DNA from: Desulfuromusa sp.
GTDB lineage: Bacteria > Desulfobacterota > Desulfuromonadia > Desulfuromonadales > Geopsychrobacteraceae
DNA: 64,000 bases
Assembly (NCBI GenBank): GCA_021647765.1
Contig: JAKIUD010000009.1
Span: 5,999 to 69,998, forward strand
Reading direction: 5' to 3'
This document shows positions 1-10,300 of this stretch, piece after piece (positions within the stretch are counted from its first letter, which is position 1; each line of letters opens with the position of its first letter). Both the position numbers and the translations under genes were made by a program. Below the pieces are notes generated by a model, which made no database searches, had not been told where the DNA came from, and saw only the letters and a program-made list of their open reading frames with translations.

Positions 1-120
1 GATATGCCTGGAAAAATCCCGGCCGCCATTTTAGCTGGGGCGCTAGTCAAGAGTTTTTTTGTTCCGTTTTTTTTCGACTGTCGAAACAGTCATCACAGAT
101 ATTACAGAAAGATATGAATT

Positions 121-1596
121 ATGTATAAATCACCGCTGGACGTTCGGAGAAAAGCAGTTCAGTTCCACTCTGAACCTTCCCGGGTTATTGCGAAGTCCTA
201 TCTCCCCGGCGGCGAGGCTCGCATCAAGCATATTATCAAGCGGATTCTTGCTCTCCCGGAAGATCAGACCAACCAGCTCCTTGCGGATCTCAATGCCGAT
301 TTTTCCATGCGGCACAAAAACATCGAACAGATATTCAGGAATAATTTTGCCGTTATCAAACAATGGATTCCAGAAAAAACCATATTCTCCGTAGAAAAAC
401 AATGTTTACTGGGAGCCTATTTCACCCACGAGTACTCCATCGAGGGAGCCGCTTTTTTTAATCCATCTATCGTCAGCCATCCGGATCAGAGCCATCTCAA
501 GGCAGGATGCCTGCGTTTCATATTAAGCTTTCGCTCGACCGGTGAGGGTCATATTTCCTCGATTGAGTTCAGAAGTGGCGTTATCGATGAGAATAATGAG
601 CTCAGCTTTGACCCGGTCAGCAAACTGGTGGAAACTCCCGAGTTGATTGAAAACCCGACTTACGACAAGTACGTTTTCTCGTTGAAAATCGAAGATATGG
701 AAGCAAAGCATACAATTTCCGAAGAGATTCTTCAGCCCCTGCCTGATCAGTTTAAACTCAGTGATCTACAGCGTTCGATACAGCAGGAACTTGACAAATA
801 TCCAGATCCGACCCCCTTGCTTCACGAGACAATCGAAAAGATCTACTGGCTTGCCAGGTCAAACTATGAACTGAAGTTCAGATCCGATCACCGTATTTCT
901 GAACGGGTTATTTTCCCAGTATCAGAAAATGAGAGTCGCGGCATTGAAGATGCCCGCTTTGTCAAGTTTGTAGAGGATGATGGAAGCATAAATTATTACG
1001 CAACCTATACGGCCTATAACGGTTTCAATATTCTGCCGCAACTCCTCGAAACCAAAGATTTTTTTCATTTCAAAATAAGAACACTCAATGGTAAGGCAGT
1101 CCAGAACAAAGGGATGGCGCTGTTCCCAAGAAGGGTTGATGGAAAATACATGATGATCTCCAGGCAGGATGGAGAAAACATGTACATTATGGCTTCTGAC
1201 AATCTACATTTCTGGCATCAGGCCGAGCTGTTACAGGTGCCAAAGTATCCTTGGGAATTTATCCAGATCGGGAACTGCGGGTCGCCTCTGGAAACTGAGG
1301 CCGGCTGGATTCTGCTGACTCACGGTGTCGGTGCGATGCGAAGATATTGTATCGGTGCTTACCTGCTCGATCTGGAAGATCCAACAAAAGTGATCGGTCA
1401 GCTGCCGGAACCGTTACTCAGCCCGATGGAGAATGAGCGGGAAGGATACGTCCCCAATGTCCTGTATACCTGCGGGGCTATCATTCACAACGATGAAGTC
1501 ATCATCCCTTACTCTATGTCCGATGCGGCCTCCGGGATTGCCGTGGTGTCGCTTAAACAGCTCTTGGTTCGCCTGCAGGCGCAAGCTGCTGCTTGA
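121..1596 (+). CDS. GH130-family glycoside phosphorylase/hydrolase (DUF377)
   Basis: The 491-aa protein carries family GH130 hallmarks: GIEDARF near residue 280, where the Asp is the expected proton donor, then a five-bladed-propeller pattern ending in GNCGSPLET and LLTHGVG around residues 390-405, and YSMSDAA near the end. GH130 enzymes phosphorolyse or hydrolyse beta-mannosidic linkages in the cytoplasm. Here the long N-terminal part (about 170 residues) before the core suggests one of the less characterised subfamilies, so the substrate is not assigned. A GT4 glycosyltransferase follows 25 bp downstream on the same strand, so the two probably act on one glycan. The start is the first ATG, with a weak purine-rich stretch upstream. 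The 120 bp before it hold no recognisable gene. Family confident, substrate unknown. Confidence 0.85.
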   Translation: MYKSPLDVRRKAVQFHSEPSRVIAKSYLPGGEARIKHIIKRILALPEDQTNQLLADLNADFSMRHKNIEQIFRNNFAVIKQWIPEKTIFSVEKQCLLGAYFTHEYSIEGAAFFNPSIVSHPDQSHLKAGCLRFILSFRSTGEGHISSIEFRSGVIDENNELSFDPVSKLVETPELIENPTYDKYVFSLKIEDMEAKHTISEEILQPLPDQFKLSDLQRSIQQELDKYPDPTPLLHETIEKIYWLARSNYELKFRSDHRISERVIFPVSENESRGIEDARFVKFVEDDGSINYYATYTAYNGFNILPQLLETKDFFHFKIRTLNGKAVQNKGMALFPRRVDGKYMMISRQDGENMYIMASDNLHFWHQAELLQVPKYPWEFIQIGNCGSPLETEAGWILLTHGVGAMRRYCIGAYLLDLEDPTKVIGQLPEPLLSPMENEREGYVPNVLYTCGAIIHNDEVIIPYSMSDAASGIAVVSLKQLLVRLQAQAAA

Positions 1597-1621
1597 AAAT
1601 TCTCAGCCCCGAGAGGAATCG

Positions 1622-3898
1622 ATGCTCAAAACAAAAAAAATTGCCGTCATCGGCAACTATTCCCCCAGACAGTGTGGTATCGCCACCTTTACCACCGACC
1701 TGTGTGATGCCCTGTCCAAGCACATCCCTAATGCTGATGAAAATCTCATCGCTGTTGCCATGGATGACATTCCCGAAGGCTATGACTATCCTGCGCGGGT
1801 AAAGTTTCAAGTCAGAGCGCACTTGCAACCTGATTACGTTCGGGCTGCGGAGTTCGTCAATTTTCACAAATTTAATGTCGCGATTCTTCAGCACGAATTT
1901 GGTATTTATGGAGGAAAAAACGGTGCACACGTGATGCATCTGATGCAAAACCTCAGAATGCCGATTATTACCGTGCTGCATACGGTCTTAAACAAACCCT
2001 CCGATGGCCAACGTATCATTATTCAGGAGCTGGCAAAATATTCAGAATTTCTGGTTGTCATGGCTCATCATGCCAAGACCCTGTTGCAAGATATTTATGA
2101 AATTGATGAAAATAAAATTGTCTTCATTCCACACGGCATCCCTGATGTACCCTTTAAAAGAGCAGATTCATTGCGTAAGAAACTGGGTATTGAAGACAAA
2201 AAAATCCTCCTCACCTTCGGTCTGCTAAGTCCCGGCAAGGGGCTTGAAACCATGCTGGATGCCATGCCTGGAATTATCGCTGAACACCCTGAAGCCCTCT
2301 ATCTTATTCTCGGTAAAACTCATCCCCATATCATCGGTGAAGCGGGCGATTCGTACCGGCAGGCACTTTACCAGCAGGTCAGACGCTTAAAAATTGATAA
2401 ACATGTTCTCTTTGAGAACAGTTTTGTCGATCTCGACACCTTGACCCAGTACATCAGATCGGCAGACATCTATGTAACCCCTTATGTCAGTGAAGATCAA
2501 ATTGTCTCAGGAACCCTGGCCTATGCCGTCGGCATCGGTGCCGTTACAGTTTCAACCCCTTACTGGTATGCAAAGGAGCTGCTTGCCGAAGGCAGAGGGA
2601 GGCTGGTTCCATTTGCTGATTCAGAGGCGCTGACACGGGAAATCAACCATCTTCTGAGCCATGCAGATGTCGCCCTCACTATGCGGAAAAAAGGCTACCA
2701 GCACGGCCGATCGATGATCTGGTCAAAAGTGGCTCAGGATTATATCGAGCATGCGGCGAAGGCCATGAAACGAACCGTCGACCGACCGATTCCCCAGTAT
2801 GCCGAAAGACCGGATGTCAGAATCATAAAAGAACTGCCTGATTTCAACCTGCAACATATGCAGGTCATGACGGATGATACCGGCATTTTGCAACACGCCA
2901 AATATTCCATCCCCGACCGAACTCACGGTTACTGTGTCGATGACAATGCCCGGGCGCTGATCGTCGTCAGCAAATACTATTGGCTGCGCAAAGAAAAAAG
3001 TGTCATCCCCCTGATTCAGACCTATCTCTCCTTTCTTCATTATTCATTTAACCCTGAGAACGGTCGGTTTCGCAATTTCATGTCTTATGACCGGCGCTGG
3101 CTTGAGGAGGTCGGGAGCGAAGATTCCCACGGCCGCTCCCTGTGGGGTTTAGGAATCGCCATCCAGTGCGCCCCCAATGATGCAATTCGTGACATGGCAG
3201 CCGGCCTCTTTTTAGGCGGTCTCAAGTCTGTCGAGACGTTCACCTCTCCCCGAGCCTGGGCCTTTGCTTCTGTCGGTCTGCACGCCTATATGTCCCGCTT
3301 CGGTGGCGATGCCAACGCCAGACGAGTTCGGACGCAGCTTTCAGAAAAACTTGTTGTACTCTTCAAGAGCCGGCCCCTGGATGACTGGCAGTGGTGTGAA
3401 GATACGGTGACCTATGCCAATGCCAAGCTGCCACATGCCCTGATCCTGGCCGGGCAATGGATCCCCGACGCTAAAATGTACAAAAAGGGGATCGATGTGC
3501 TCAAGTGGCTGCTGGATATACAGACGGCAGATGATGGGCATCTTTCCATCATCGGGAATGCCAACTGGTGTAAGAAAGAGGATAAGAAAGAGGACAAAAT
3601 CCCGACCTTCGATCAACAACCATTGGAGGCCATGTCTTTAATTGATGCTTGTGCAGAGGCGTATCGTGCAACGGGAGATATGAAATGGCTGGAAGAGGGG
3701 CAGCGCTGTCTTGGATGGTTTATGGGGCGCAATGATCTGAATAAACAAATTTGTGTTCTAAATACTGGCGGCTGTTGTGATGGTCTTGAAGCAACAGGGG
3801 TCAATGCCAACCAGGGGGCTGAATCCACACTCTCCTGGTTAATTTCTCTGCTGACCATGTATGAGATTCTGGGACAGAAGGTTCTGGTCAATAACTAA
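1622..3898 (+). CDS. GT4 glycosyltransferase with C-terminal alpha/alpha-toroid-like domain
   Basis: A 758-aa two-domain protein. Residues 1-390 form a GT-B glycosyltransferase group 1: N-terminal IAVIGNYSPRQCGIATF, HGIPDVPF before the second Rossmann domain, LLTFGLLSPGKG, and a donor-site region around EDQIVSGTLAYA. Residues 400-758 are helical, rich in Trp and Asp (THGYCVDDNARAL, GSEDSHGRSLWGLG, DDWQWCED, FDQQPLEAM), typical of the six-hairpin-like tail found in this GT subfamily. The longer upstream reading frame is ignored because ATG 1622 has a GAGAGG Shine-Dalgarno and starts exactly at the conserved N terminus. It lies 25 bp after the GH130 gene, so co-transcription is likely. A 12-nt tandem repeat near 3570-3595 gives the local sequence KKEDKKED, probably a small expansion. 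Sugar donor and acceptor unknown. Confidence 0.85.
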   Translation: MLKTKKIAVIGNYSPRQCGIATFTTDLCDALSKHIPNADENLIAVAMDDIPEGYDYPARVKFQVRAHLQPDYVRAAEFVNFHKFNVAILQHEFGIYGGKNGAHVMHLMQNLRMPIITVLHTVLNKPSDGQRIIIQELAKYSEFLVVMAHHAKTLLQDIYEIDENKIVFIPHGIPDVPFKRADSLRKKLGIEDKKILLTFGLLSPGKGLETMLDAMPGIIAEHPEALYLILGKTHPHIIGEAGDSYRQALYQQVRRLKIDKHVLFENSFVDLDTLTQYIRSADIYVTPYVSEDQIVSGTLAYAVGIGAVTVSTPYWYAKELLAEGRGRLVPFADSEALTREINHLLSHADVALTMRKKGYQHGRSMIWSKVAQDYIEHAAKAMKRTVDRPIPQYAERPDVRIIKELPDFNLQHMQVMTDDTGILQHAKYSIPDRTHGYCVDDNARALIVVSKYYWLRKEKSVIPLIQTYLSFLHYSFNPENGRFRNFMSYDRRWLEEVGSEDSHGRSLWGLGIAIQCAPNDAIRDMAAGLFLGGLKSVETFTSPRAWAFASVGLHAYMSRFGGDANARRVRTQLSEKLVVLFKSRPLDDWQWCEDTVTYANAKLPHALILAGQWIPDAKMYKKGIDVLKWLLDIQTADDGHLSIIGNANWCKKEDKKEDKIPTFDQQPLEAMSLIDACAEAYRATGDMKWLEEGQRCLGWFMGRNDLNKQICVLNTGGCCDGLEATGVNANQGAESTLSWLISLLTMYEILGQKVLVNN

Positions 3899-4017
3899 AC
3901 AACTATGCACTGAAAGTGAGTAGAAAGACATAACCGGACACGCCCGGAGAAAACAACATCTGTCAGATCAAATCTGAGCTACCACGAATAAACTATCCAG
4001 AGTTACGCAGAGCTCAC

Positions 4018-6402
4018 TTATTTTCCAAACAATTTATTCAAAGTATTATCCAGCATTTTCCTGATTGGTTCTGCATCTTCACCAGCACCGGGAGCTATTT
4101 TCTCCAAGAGCTTCCCACTCACTTTTCCCCTGGCTTTATCCACCACCTGATTTTGTAATGCTTTTGCATCATATCCAATTTTTGGATGACTTAAAGTCCC
4201 CTGAATCCGCAGAGGGAGATTTCCCCAACCGTCCCGATCTGAAACGGTCTCTTTAAGGCTTTTGCTGACTCCCAGTTTGTCCAGAATTTCTGGGGCAAAA
4301 CGGGCGTCAAGGTGTAGGTTGAGACGGCCATCAACATTGATGGTTCCGGTGGGGGTTAATTTGGTTTTAGAACTATCCAGATGGCCATTAATATGAACCA
4401 GACCATTCTGCAAATTATATTGCCCCGTCAACGATTGAAAACTTAGAACCTTGAGCTCTGGACTGCCGAAGAAACCAGCCAACTGTTCAAGCAAGGGGGA
4501 GCCTTTAGCTGTCCCCTGCTGCAGTTTGAAGTCCCCTTTAAGCTTAAGTGCCTGCAACAGATTGTCGGGAAGAATTCCTCGGCCAGAAAAATTATTCTGC
4601 CATTGCAACTGACCAGAAACACTCTGTTGGCTCTCTGGAAACAACCCAGAAACCAGAGTTGTGACGTTCGGTTGGCTTAATGCCATCTGCCCCTTATAGG
4701 CAAAACCCTTCACCCCAAGATTGATGCGAGAAGAGCCCTTCAGTTCGCCAGCTCCAATTTGGTTGGAGAGATTTTGAATCGACAAATAGTTATCTCTCAA
4801 ACTTAGATCAGCTGTCACTTTATCTATATTCAGCTTCTTATAGATCAAACGATTAATCGCCAGAGTACCAGCCATATCGATAGGAATATCATAAGGACCG
4901 ATGTCCTCAGCCAAAGTTTTCTGGCGCTCAGTCCGGGGGGCATCAGCCCTGTTTTCACTGGCATCCCTGGCTAGATCATTGGGCTCAGGTAAAATCTTGT
5001 TTAGATCCAATGTATCTGCGGAGAGAACAAACTCGCCGTGGAAAATATTATCTGCAGCCCGCTCTGCTTTAACCTGCAATCGAGCCTGTTGATCCCCATA
5101 TTGCAAAAATAAGTTTTCTGTCTGCAAAACCTTGTCAACATAGGTAATGTCTCCACTGATTCCGGCACGTAAATTTTCCGAACTGGCTCTGACATCAGAG
5201 AGGCTGAATTGAGCAGAACCAACCAAACCTATGCCACTATCCAATTTTCCAGACAGAGAAATCTGACCATCAATCAGCCCGGCAAAGCTATATTTCTGAT
5301 AGTCTTTGGACAACTCTGCGGGAAGATTCTGCATCACTTCACGCAGATCAAACTGCTTCAATAACAATGTCAATACGATATAAGGTTCAGTAGTGGACAG
5401 GTCAAACTCCCCTTCTGCCCCAAGATTTATTTCATTGAAGCTGAGCAGTAAAGTTGAAATTTTTAGCAGCTTTTTATGCGAATTGAAGGTTAAAGCATAA
5501 TCAGCACTCAACTTCGCCCCCTTCAATCCTGACTTCGGAAATTTATCCAGCACCAGATCGACATCGTTGAACTCAATTTTCCCTTTTGAGGAGATCAGCT
5601 CAGGTTCTATGTCTACTTCCAAATTGAGAGCCAACAGCGCTGAACCTAACTTTCCCGGAATTTTTTTACGATAATAGGGTGCAAACTGAACCAGATCCAG
5701 CGAGGCTAAGTGAACAATCAAATCACCCATCTGGCGAGACAAATCATAATGCCCGGAGATGTCGATATTTGCGCCATTTATAACGGCTGAAAGGTCAATG
5801 GGAAAGGATTTATCAAAAGTAATCTGTCTGGCCTTAAAATTAAGTTGGTTCAGAGTATAACGAAATGGGGATCGGGCATTTTTAAATTTATCAACATATT
5901 GTAACTCCCCCTCCTTGATATTCACCTCTTTGACCAAAAGGTTAAAGGATTTGACTAATGTTGCAGATTCCTTATCACGAGCAGCAACTGCGGAATTTTT
6001 GTCTACAGTTGACTCCGGTAATAAATCGCTGAAATTGAATTGACCATCCGGCAGTCGAGTCACATAAATTTTCGGTTGATCCAGAAGAATTTGATCAACC
6101 ACCACCTTGCCAATCAAAAGAGGTAAGAATTGATAATGTAATTCGACTGCTTTAACCGATACGAACTCCTCTTCACCTTTCTTTTGCATGACTTGCAAGT
6201 CAGCAACAGAAATACCAGAGAATAGACCTATTTTTATTTCCCCAAAATCGATATTTCGTTGCAAAGTTTTTTCAGCCAGCGGAAGAAGTGTTTCTCGAAC
6301 CTTTTCCGGGGTGACTTGTGTCTTAATCACGACAGTCAAAGCAACAGCAAGAATCAGCAACGTACCGACCACAAAAATAATGATTTTTACCGGAATTGAC
6401 AT
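4018..6402 (-). CDS. AsmA family envelope protein
   Basis: A 794-aa protein with one N-terminal membrane helix (IIIFVVGTLLILAVALTVVI) followed by a long beta-rich, repetitive periplasmic part. Near the N terminus it has the AsmA/DUF748-type RNIDFGEIKIG segment, and the C terminus carries the AsmA_2-like pattern (GTINVDGRLNLHLDARF, then a low-complexity basic tail). AsmA-like proteins are anchored in the inner membrane and are linked to outer-membrane lipid and protein homeostasis; several are thought to be bridge-like lipid transporters. The start at 6402 is preferred over the longer frame because GGGGAA lies 5-7 nt upstream and the membrane helix follows at once. It is monocistronic, convergent with the GT4 gene 119 bp away. 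The gap 3899-4017 has no clear terminator. Confidence 0.85.
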   Translation of the reverse strand: MSIPVKIIIFVVGTLLILAVALTVVIKTQVTPEKVRETLLPLAEKTLQRNIDFGEIKIGLFSGISVADLQVMQKKGEEEFVSVKAVELHYQFLPLLIGKVVVDQILLDQPKIYVTRLPDGQFNFSDLLPESTVDKNSAVAARDKESATLVKSFNLLVKEVNIKEGELQYVDKFKNARSPFRYTLNQLNFKARQITFDKSFPIDLSAVINGANIDISGHYDLSRQMGDLIVHLASLDLVQFAPYYRKKIPGKLGSALLALNLEVDIEPELISSKGKIEFNDVDLVLDKFPKSGLKGAKLSADYALTFNSHKKLLKISTLLLSFNEINLGAEGEFDLSTTEPYIVLTLLLKQFDLREVMQNLPAELSKDYQKYSFAGLIDGQISLSGKLDSGIGLVGSAQFSLSDVRASSENLRAGISGDITYVDKVLQTENLFLQYGDQQARLQVKAERAADNIFHGEFVLSADTLDLNKILPEPNDLARDASENRADAPRTERQKTLAEDIGPYDIPIDMAGTLAINRLIYKKLNIDKVTADLSLRDNYLSIQNLSNQIGAGELKGSSRINLGVKGFAYKGQMALSQPNVTTLVSGLFPESQQSVSGQLQWQNNFSGRGILPDNLLQALKLKGDFKLQQGTAKGSPLLEQLAGFFGSPELKVLSFQSLTGQYNLQNGLVHINGHLDSSKTKLTPTGTINVDGRLNLHLDARFAPEILDKLGVSKSLKETVSDRDGWGNLPLRIQGTLSHPKIGYDAKALQNQVVDKARGKVSGKLLEKIAPGAGEDAEPIRKMLDNTLNKLFGK

Positions 6403-6430
6403 ATTTTCCCCAAATAAAATGAAGTCCACA

Positions 6431-6563
6431 TTGAGGCTCTTGCAAAACTCTTTAAAGTCCAGTGACCGTCATTCACGTGCAGGCGGGAATCCAGAGGTTT
6501 CTTGGGTTCGGCAAAAACCGGACCCCCGTTTTCACGAGGATGACAACTTTTGCAAGAGGCTCC
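6431..6563. repeat. MITE-like nested inverted-repeat element
   Basis: The outer arms (6431-6450, GGCTCTTGCAAAA, and 6546-6563, TTTTGCAAGAGGC) are inverted with one mismatch. Inside them a second inverted pair reads GTCATTCACGTG at about 6469 and CACGAGGATGAC at about 6533, the well-known proteobacterial GTCAT...GCGGGAATCC type of dispersed palindrome. It lies just upstream of the AsmA gene. The remaining gap 6564-6882 is AT-rich, and I see no gene or clear promoter in it. Confidence 0.6.
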
Positions 6564-6882
6564 ATCGTCATAAAATTGTATTAATGCCCTTAGTATAGCA
6601 AAAGAATCCATAATAATAGAAACTTATACGACAATGTTAGAGATTTTTTTGTTGAGTTGAAAAGCTCTTAAAATAAATGCAACATCAAAAAAGGTAGCAT
6701 CAATGTTTTTTCAACCCACAGCACATCAGATAGCACCTGAATAGCTCTAACCATATATAATCATTGGTTATTTTTAACGGATTTTTGTCCTGAATTTTAA
6801 CATTAAAGTAATTTACTTTTCCATAAACTGCGTCTACAATCTCAAATATTAACAACAACACATCTTACTGGAGCTACTGCGC

Positions 6883-7368
6883 ATGAAGAAAAATAAAAAC
6901 TCACTTTTGCTGGACATTGGTTGGTGTGAGTGGGTCTCCTTTCCAGCATTGAAGATTCCAGCGATTGAAGCTCAAGTCGTGATGGATTCAAAACAATCAA
7001 TTTTGAATATTTTTGATTTCTCTACCTTCAAAGAGGGTGAGGATTTGATGATCAGCTTTGGCGTACACCCCATCCAGGACAACAGTGATGTCGAAGTCTA
7101 TTCAGTGATGCCAGTCAAAACCAGACGTCTGATTTCCTTTTCTGCCGGTGACAGGGAATGGTGCTATGTAATTGAAACAGAAATGCGGATCGGTTCAATG
7201 AAAAAGGTGATTGATCTGACATTGGTCAATCGCGAAGAATCAACCTTTCGCCTCCATCTGGCACCACAAACCATCAAAAGTCTGGTCAAGGTCAATCCAC
7301 AGAAAAGTTATCTTACTGGTGAAATATTAGATAATTATGCAATTTCAGCAACTTTAAGTAATTCCTGA
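6883..7368 (+). CDS. RimB-like retropepsin-fold protein lacking the catalytic DTG
   Basis: This 161-aa cytosolic protein follows the whole pattern of the 'ATP-dependent zinc protease' / RimB retropepsin-like family (Pfam Zn_protease): IGWCEWVSFPALKIPAIEAQ at residues 12-31, FGVHPIQ, a central RRLISFSAGDREWCYVIET, IDLTLVNREESTFRLHL, and the final VNPQKSYLTGE. In active members the N-terminal segment is followed by DTGAxTSAL with the catalytic aspartate, and the later segment reads LLGRxAM. Here these become VMDSKQSIL and HLAPQTI, so the catalytic Asp-Thr-Gly is gone. The protein is probably a pseudo-protease, with a binding or regulatory role if it has one. ATG 6883 follows CTGGAG with normal spacing. 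It is monocistronic and convergent with addA. Family assignment is by recognised pattern only. Confidence 0.7.
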   Translation: MKKNKNSLLLDIGWCEWVSFPALKIPAIEAQVVMDSKQSILNIFDFSTFKEGEDLMISFGVHPIQDNSDVEVYSVMPVKTRRLISFSAGDREWCYVIETEMRIGSMKKVIDLTLVNREESTFRLHLAPQTIKSLVKVNPQKSYLTGEILDNYAISATLSNS

Positions 7369-7390
7369 ACAAAAGCTTTGAGAAATATCG

Positions 7391-10300
7391 TTAAAATTCA
7401 TACCATCCATCCATCATCGGGAAATAGAGCGCTGTTCTGATTGGCAACTGGTCAGACCGTAAAGCTAACAACTGAGCATAAGTATCCAGCTGTTCTCGAT
7501 AATGCTCAGCCTCCCGTTTCAAAAATTCCAGTTCAGTTTCATCCTCCCTGGGGAGACTGGTTTTATAATCGATAATCCAACGATATCCATCTGCGACAAA
7601 AGTCCGATCAATGACAGCATGAACTAACGTCCCATTAACAACCCCGGACAACGGCAGTTCGCTTCTCTGTTCGGGATGACTTTTCAAAATCCACCGCCCC
7701 CGCGGACTGGTCAGGGTTTTATCCATGGCGATGAGAACCTTTTGCACACTCGAATCCAAATCCGCATTTGCCACACCATAACGACTTAGAGAATTTCTTA
7801 GTTTATCCTCAAGATTCCCCTTTTTATCGTTAGACCAATCCTCTACGCCAAACGTGGTGATCCGCTCAAGTAAGGAATGAATCAGCGTCCCCACATGTCG
7901 GTGCACCGGATTCTCCCAACCGGTAAACTTGACAACTGAATCACCGCGTGCGGATGCAGTCTCAGACGCTTGGGGATCCTGAAGCTTTACCGGGTTGAGA
8001 TCTGGCAAGGACCAATCCACAGGTAAACGCTGCAGCAGTGGGGGGGTAAATTCTTTATCAACATCCTCATTGCATTGACCGGAGGTCAAAAAATCATTCT
8101 GTAGAAGAGGCCAGAGTTTTTCCAGCAATGACCCTTTTCTGGGTTTTAAATCACCATCACCATTTTCATCCGCATGTCCAAGCAGATGGATGTGTCGAAT
8201 GGCTCTGGTCGTAGCAACATAGAGCAATCGCCCCGCTTCCAGATCCTCTTTTTCTCCCTCCAACTGCGCTATTAATTGGTAGATAGGATCTTTTTCCTGA
8301 CTCCCGCGGGCAGCAATGGGGGCAATTAACAGACCGTAATCGGGATGTTCTTGCCAGCGTAATAAGGGATTATCTCCCCTCCCGGCAGTCTTTCCCAACC
8401 CCGGAATGATAACCGTATCAAACTCCAGCCCTTTGGCTTTGTGAATCGTCATAATTTGCAGTTTGCCATCAGCCTGATTATCCGGTTCAGCAAATAACTT
8501 GGTCAATCCCCGCTCCAATTTAGAAAAACTCTCCAGAGTGCCCCCCTGATCCAATTTATCGAGCAGTTCGAAAACCATCCGTGCGTCAGCCTGCCCTTCA
8601 GTCGCATAGCAAGCAGCTCCACCCAAAGCTAACCAACAACCTTCAACCAACTGACGCAACGGCAACCGGCCAAAGCGCTTTAGACCTGACCGTAAAACCG
8701 GCCAGACACGGAACAACCGTTGTTGACCAGCAACAGACAATTGTTGTCGAATTTGATCATCCTCCAGCAGGGTTGGGATGGTTCGGTGTGGCGAGTCTCC
8801 TGCCAGGGCATGGAGATCATGCAAAGTCAAACCACACCAGGGCGCCCGCAGAACCGCCAGCCAGGATAAACGATCAGCGCGATGGAGTAACGCATAGGTC
8901 AAGTGGACAACATCAAGAGCGGCCGGTCTGGCTCCGAGAAGATCGATATCCTGAGCTTGATAACCGATCCCATGTTGCCGGAGCAGAGGCAATATTTCAC
9001 CCAGATGATTCCGGCCACGAACCAGAATGGCAATGGTCTGATCCTGATCTTCAGTTTGCGCCTGTTGCACCAGCGCCAAAACCTGCAACGCTTCGGCTTG
9101 ATCGTTACGGCCGATATAGGGGTAAACCTGACAGGCTGCATTCTCAAGAGAGGGTTTAACGGCCACAGCCTCTGATAGCGGAACTGCGCCACTCGCCTCA
9201 TCCATTGCCGCAGGGAAGATCGCGGCAAAGGCCTTATTCACCCACGTGACAATCCCCTCTTGTGAGCGAAAATTTGCGCAGAGCTGCAACGGTTGCAACA
9301 CAATTTGCGAGTGGCCAAACTGCCCCCTGAAACTGTGCAAAAACAAACCAACCTCGGCCTCACGGAAGCGATATATCGATTGCATCGGATCACCAACCAG
9401 GAAGAGAGTCCGGCCATCGTCTACAGTCCACCCGGAGATCAAAGTTTCAAGCAATTGATACTGCAAGCACGAGGTGTCCTGAAACTCATCGATCAGAATA
9501 TGTTGAAGATCATGGTCAATTTTCAGCAGCAGCTCGCTCGGATCATCGGCCTCGCCCAGCGCTTGGTTAGCTTTCAGGGCAATTTCGGCAAAATCAGCTT
9601 GACCGTGATTTCTGAAGACCAGCCAGAGTTCGGCGACCAGAACAGGTAATAACTCAAGCAGAGCTTCAAGTAATTGCCACTGCCCGTCAGAATAGCCCCC
9701 CTGGGGCAAGCTTCTGATGGCTGTTAAACGTTGAATAAATGGAGAATCCGGATCAAACTGAGCCAGCAAAACAAGCATTCGCTCTTTGACCTCACGATGT
9801 TCTTTACTTGCCGGAAAACCATTGTTTTTATTGACTGTTTTTCTTAGTCCTCCGGCATTTGTCAGCAACAAGTTCGCAATGCTCAGCCAACCAGTCAAAT
9901 CGTGATACTCAATGCCTGGCAGCTGTCCAGAATCCTCCAGGTTGATCGATAGTGAGCTTTCAAACTGACTGTTGGAAAAAAAGAGGCAGTCAAGGAGTTC
10001 CATTTCCAGATCAGCAGGAAAAGACTTTTTTAAACTCACAAGTTGATCACAACAGAATCGTTCCAACCCCTGTTGCAAACTCTGTCGCGAGGTTTCATTG
10101 CCTGCCAACATGTGTCGCAACCATTGATCCCGCCGCCGTAACATATCAACCAACATCTGTTGGACAACCGAAACATTATTATCCAGATGGCGAAGCAAAA
10201 TCCGCAGTTGAACTCCTCCCGGCGCACCATTATCAAGTCTGGAAAACAATCTTTCCGCTGCCAGCAGATAAAGGGCATCAGCATCGTCACTTATCTCTGG

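Noticed and set aside
1433..1621. N-terminal extension of the GT4 gene
   Set aside because: The extra 63 codons overlap the GH130 coding region in another frame, and ATG 1622 has its own Shine-Dalgarno at the conserved N terminus.
8581..9159. 192-aa plus-strand frame inside addA
   Set aside because: It lies wholly antisense to a well-supported helicase gene, has low-complexity content (repeated His, Pro, Arg) and no family match.
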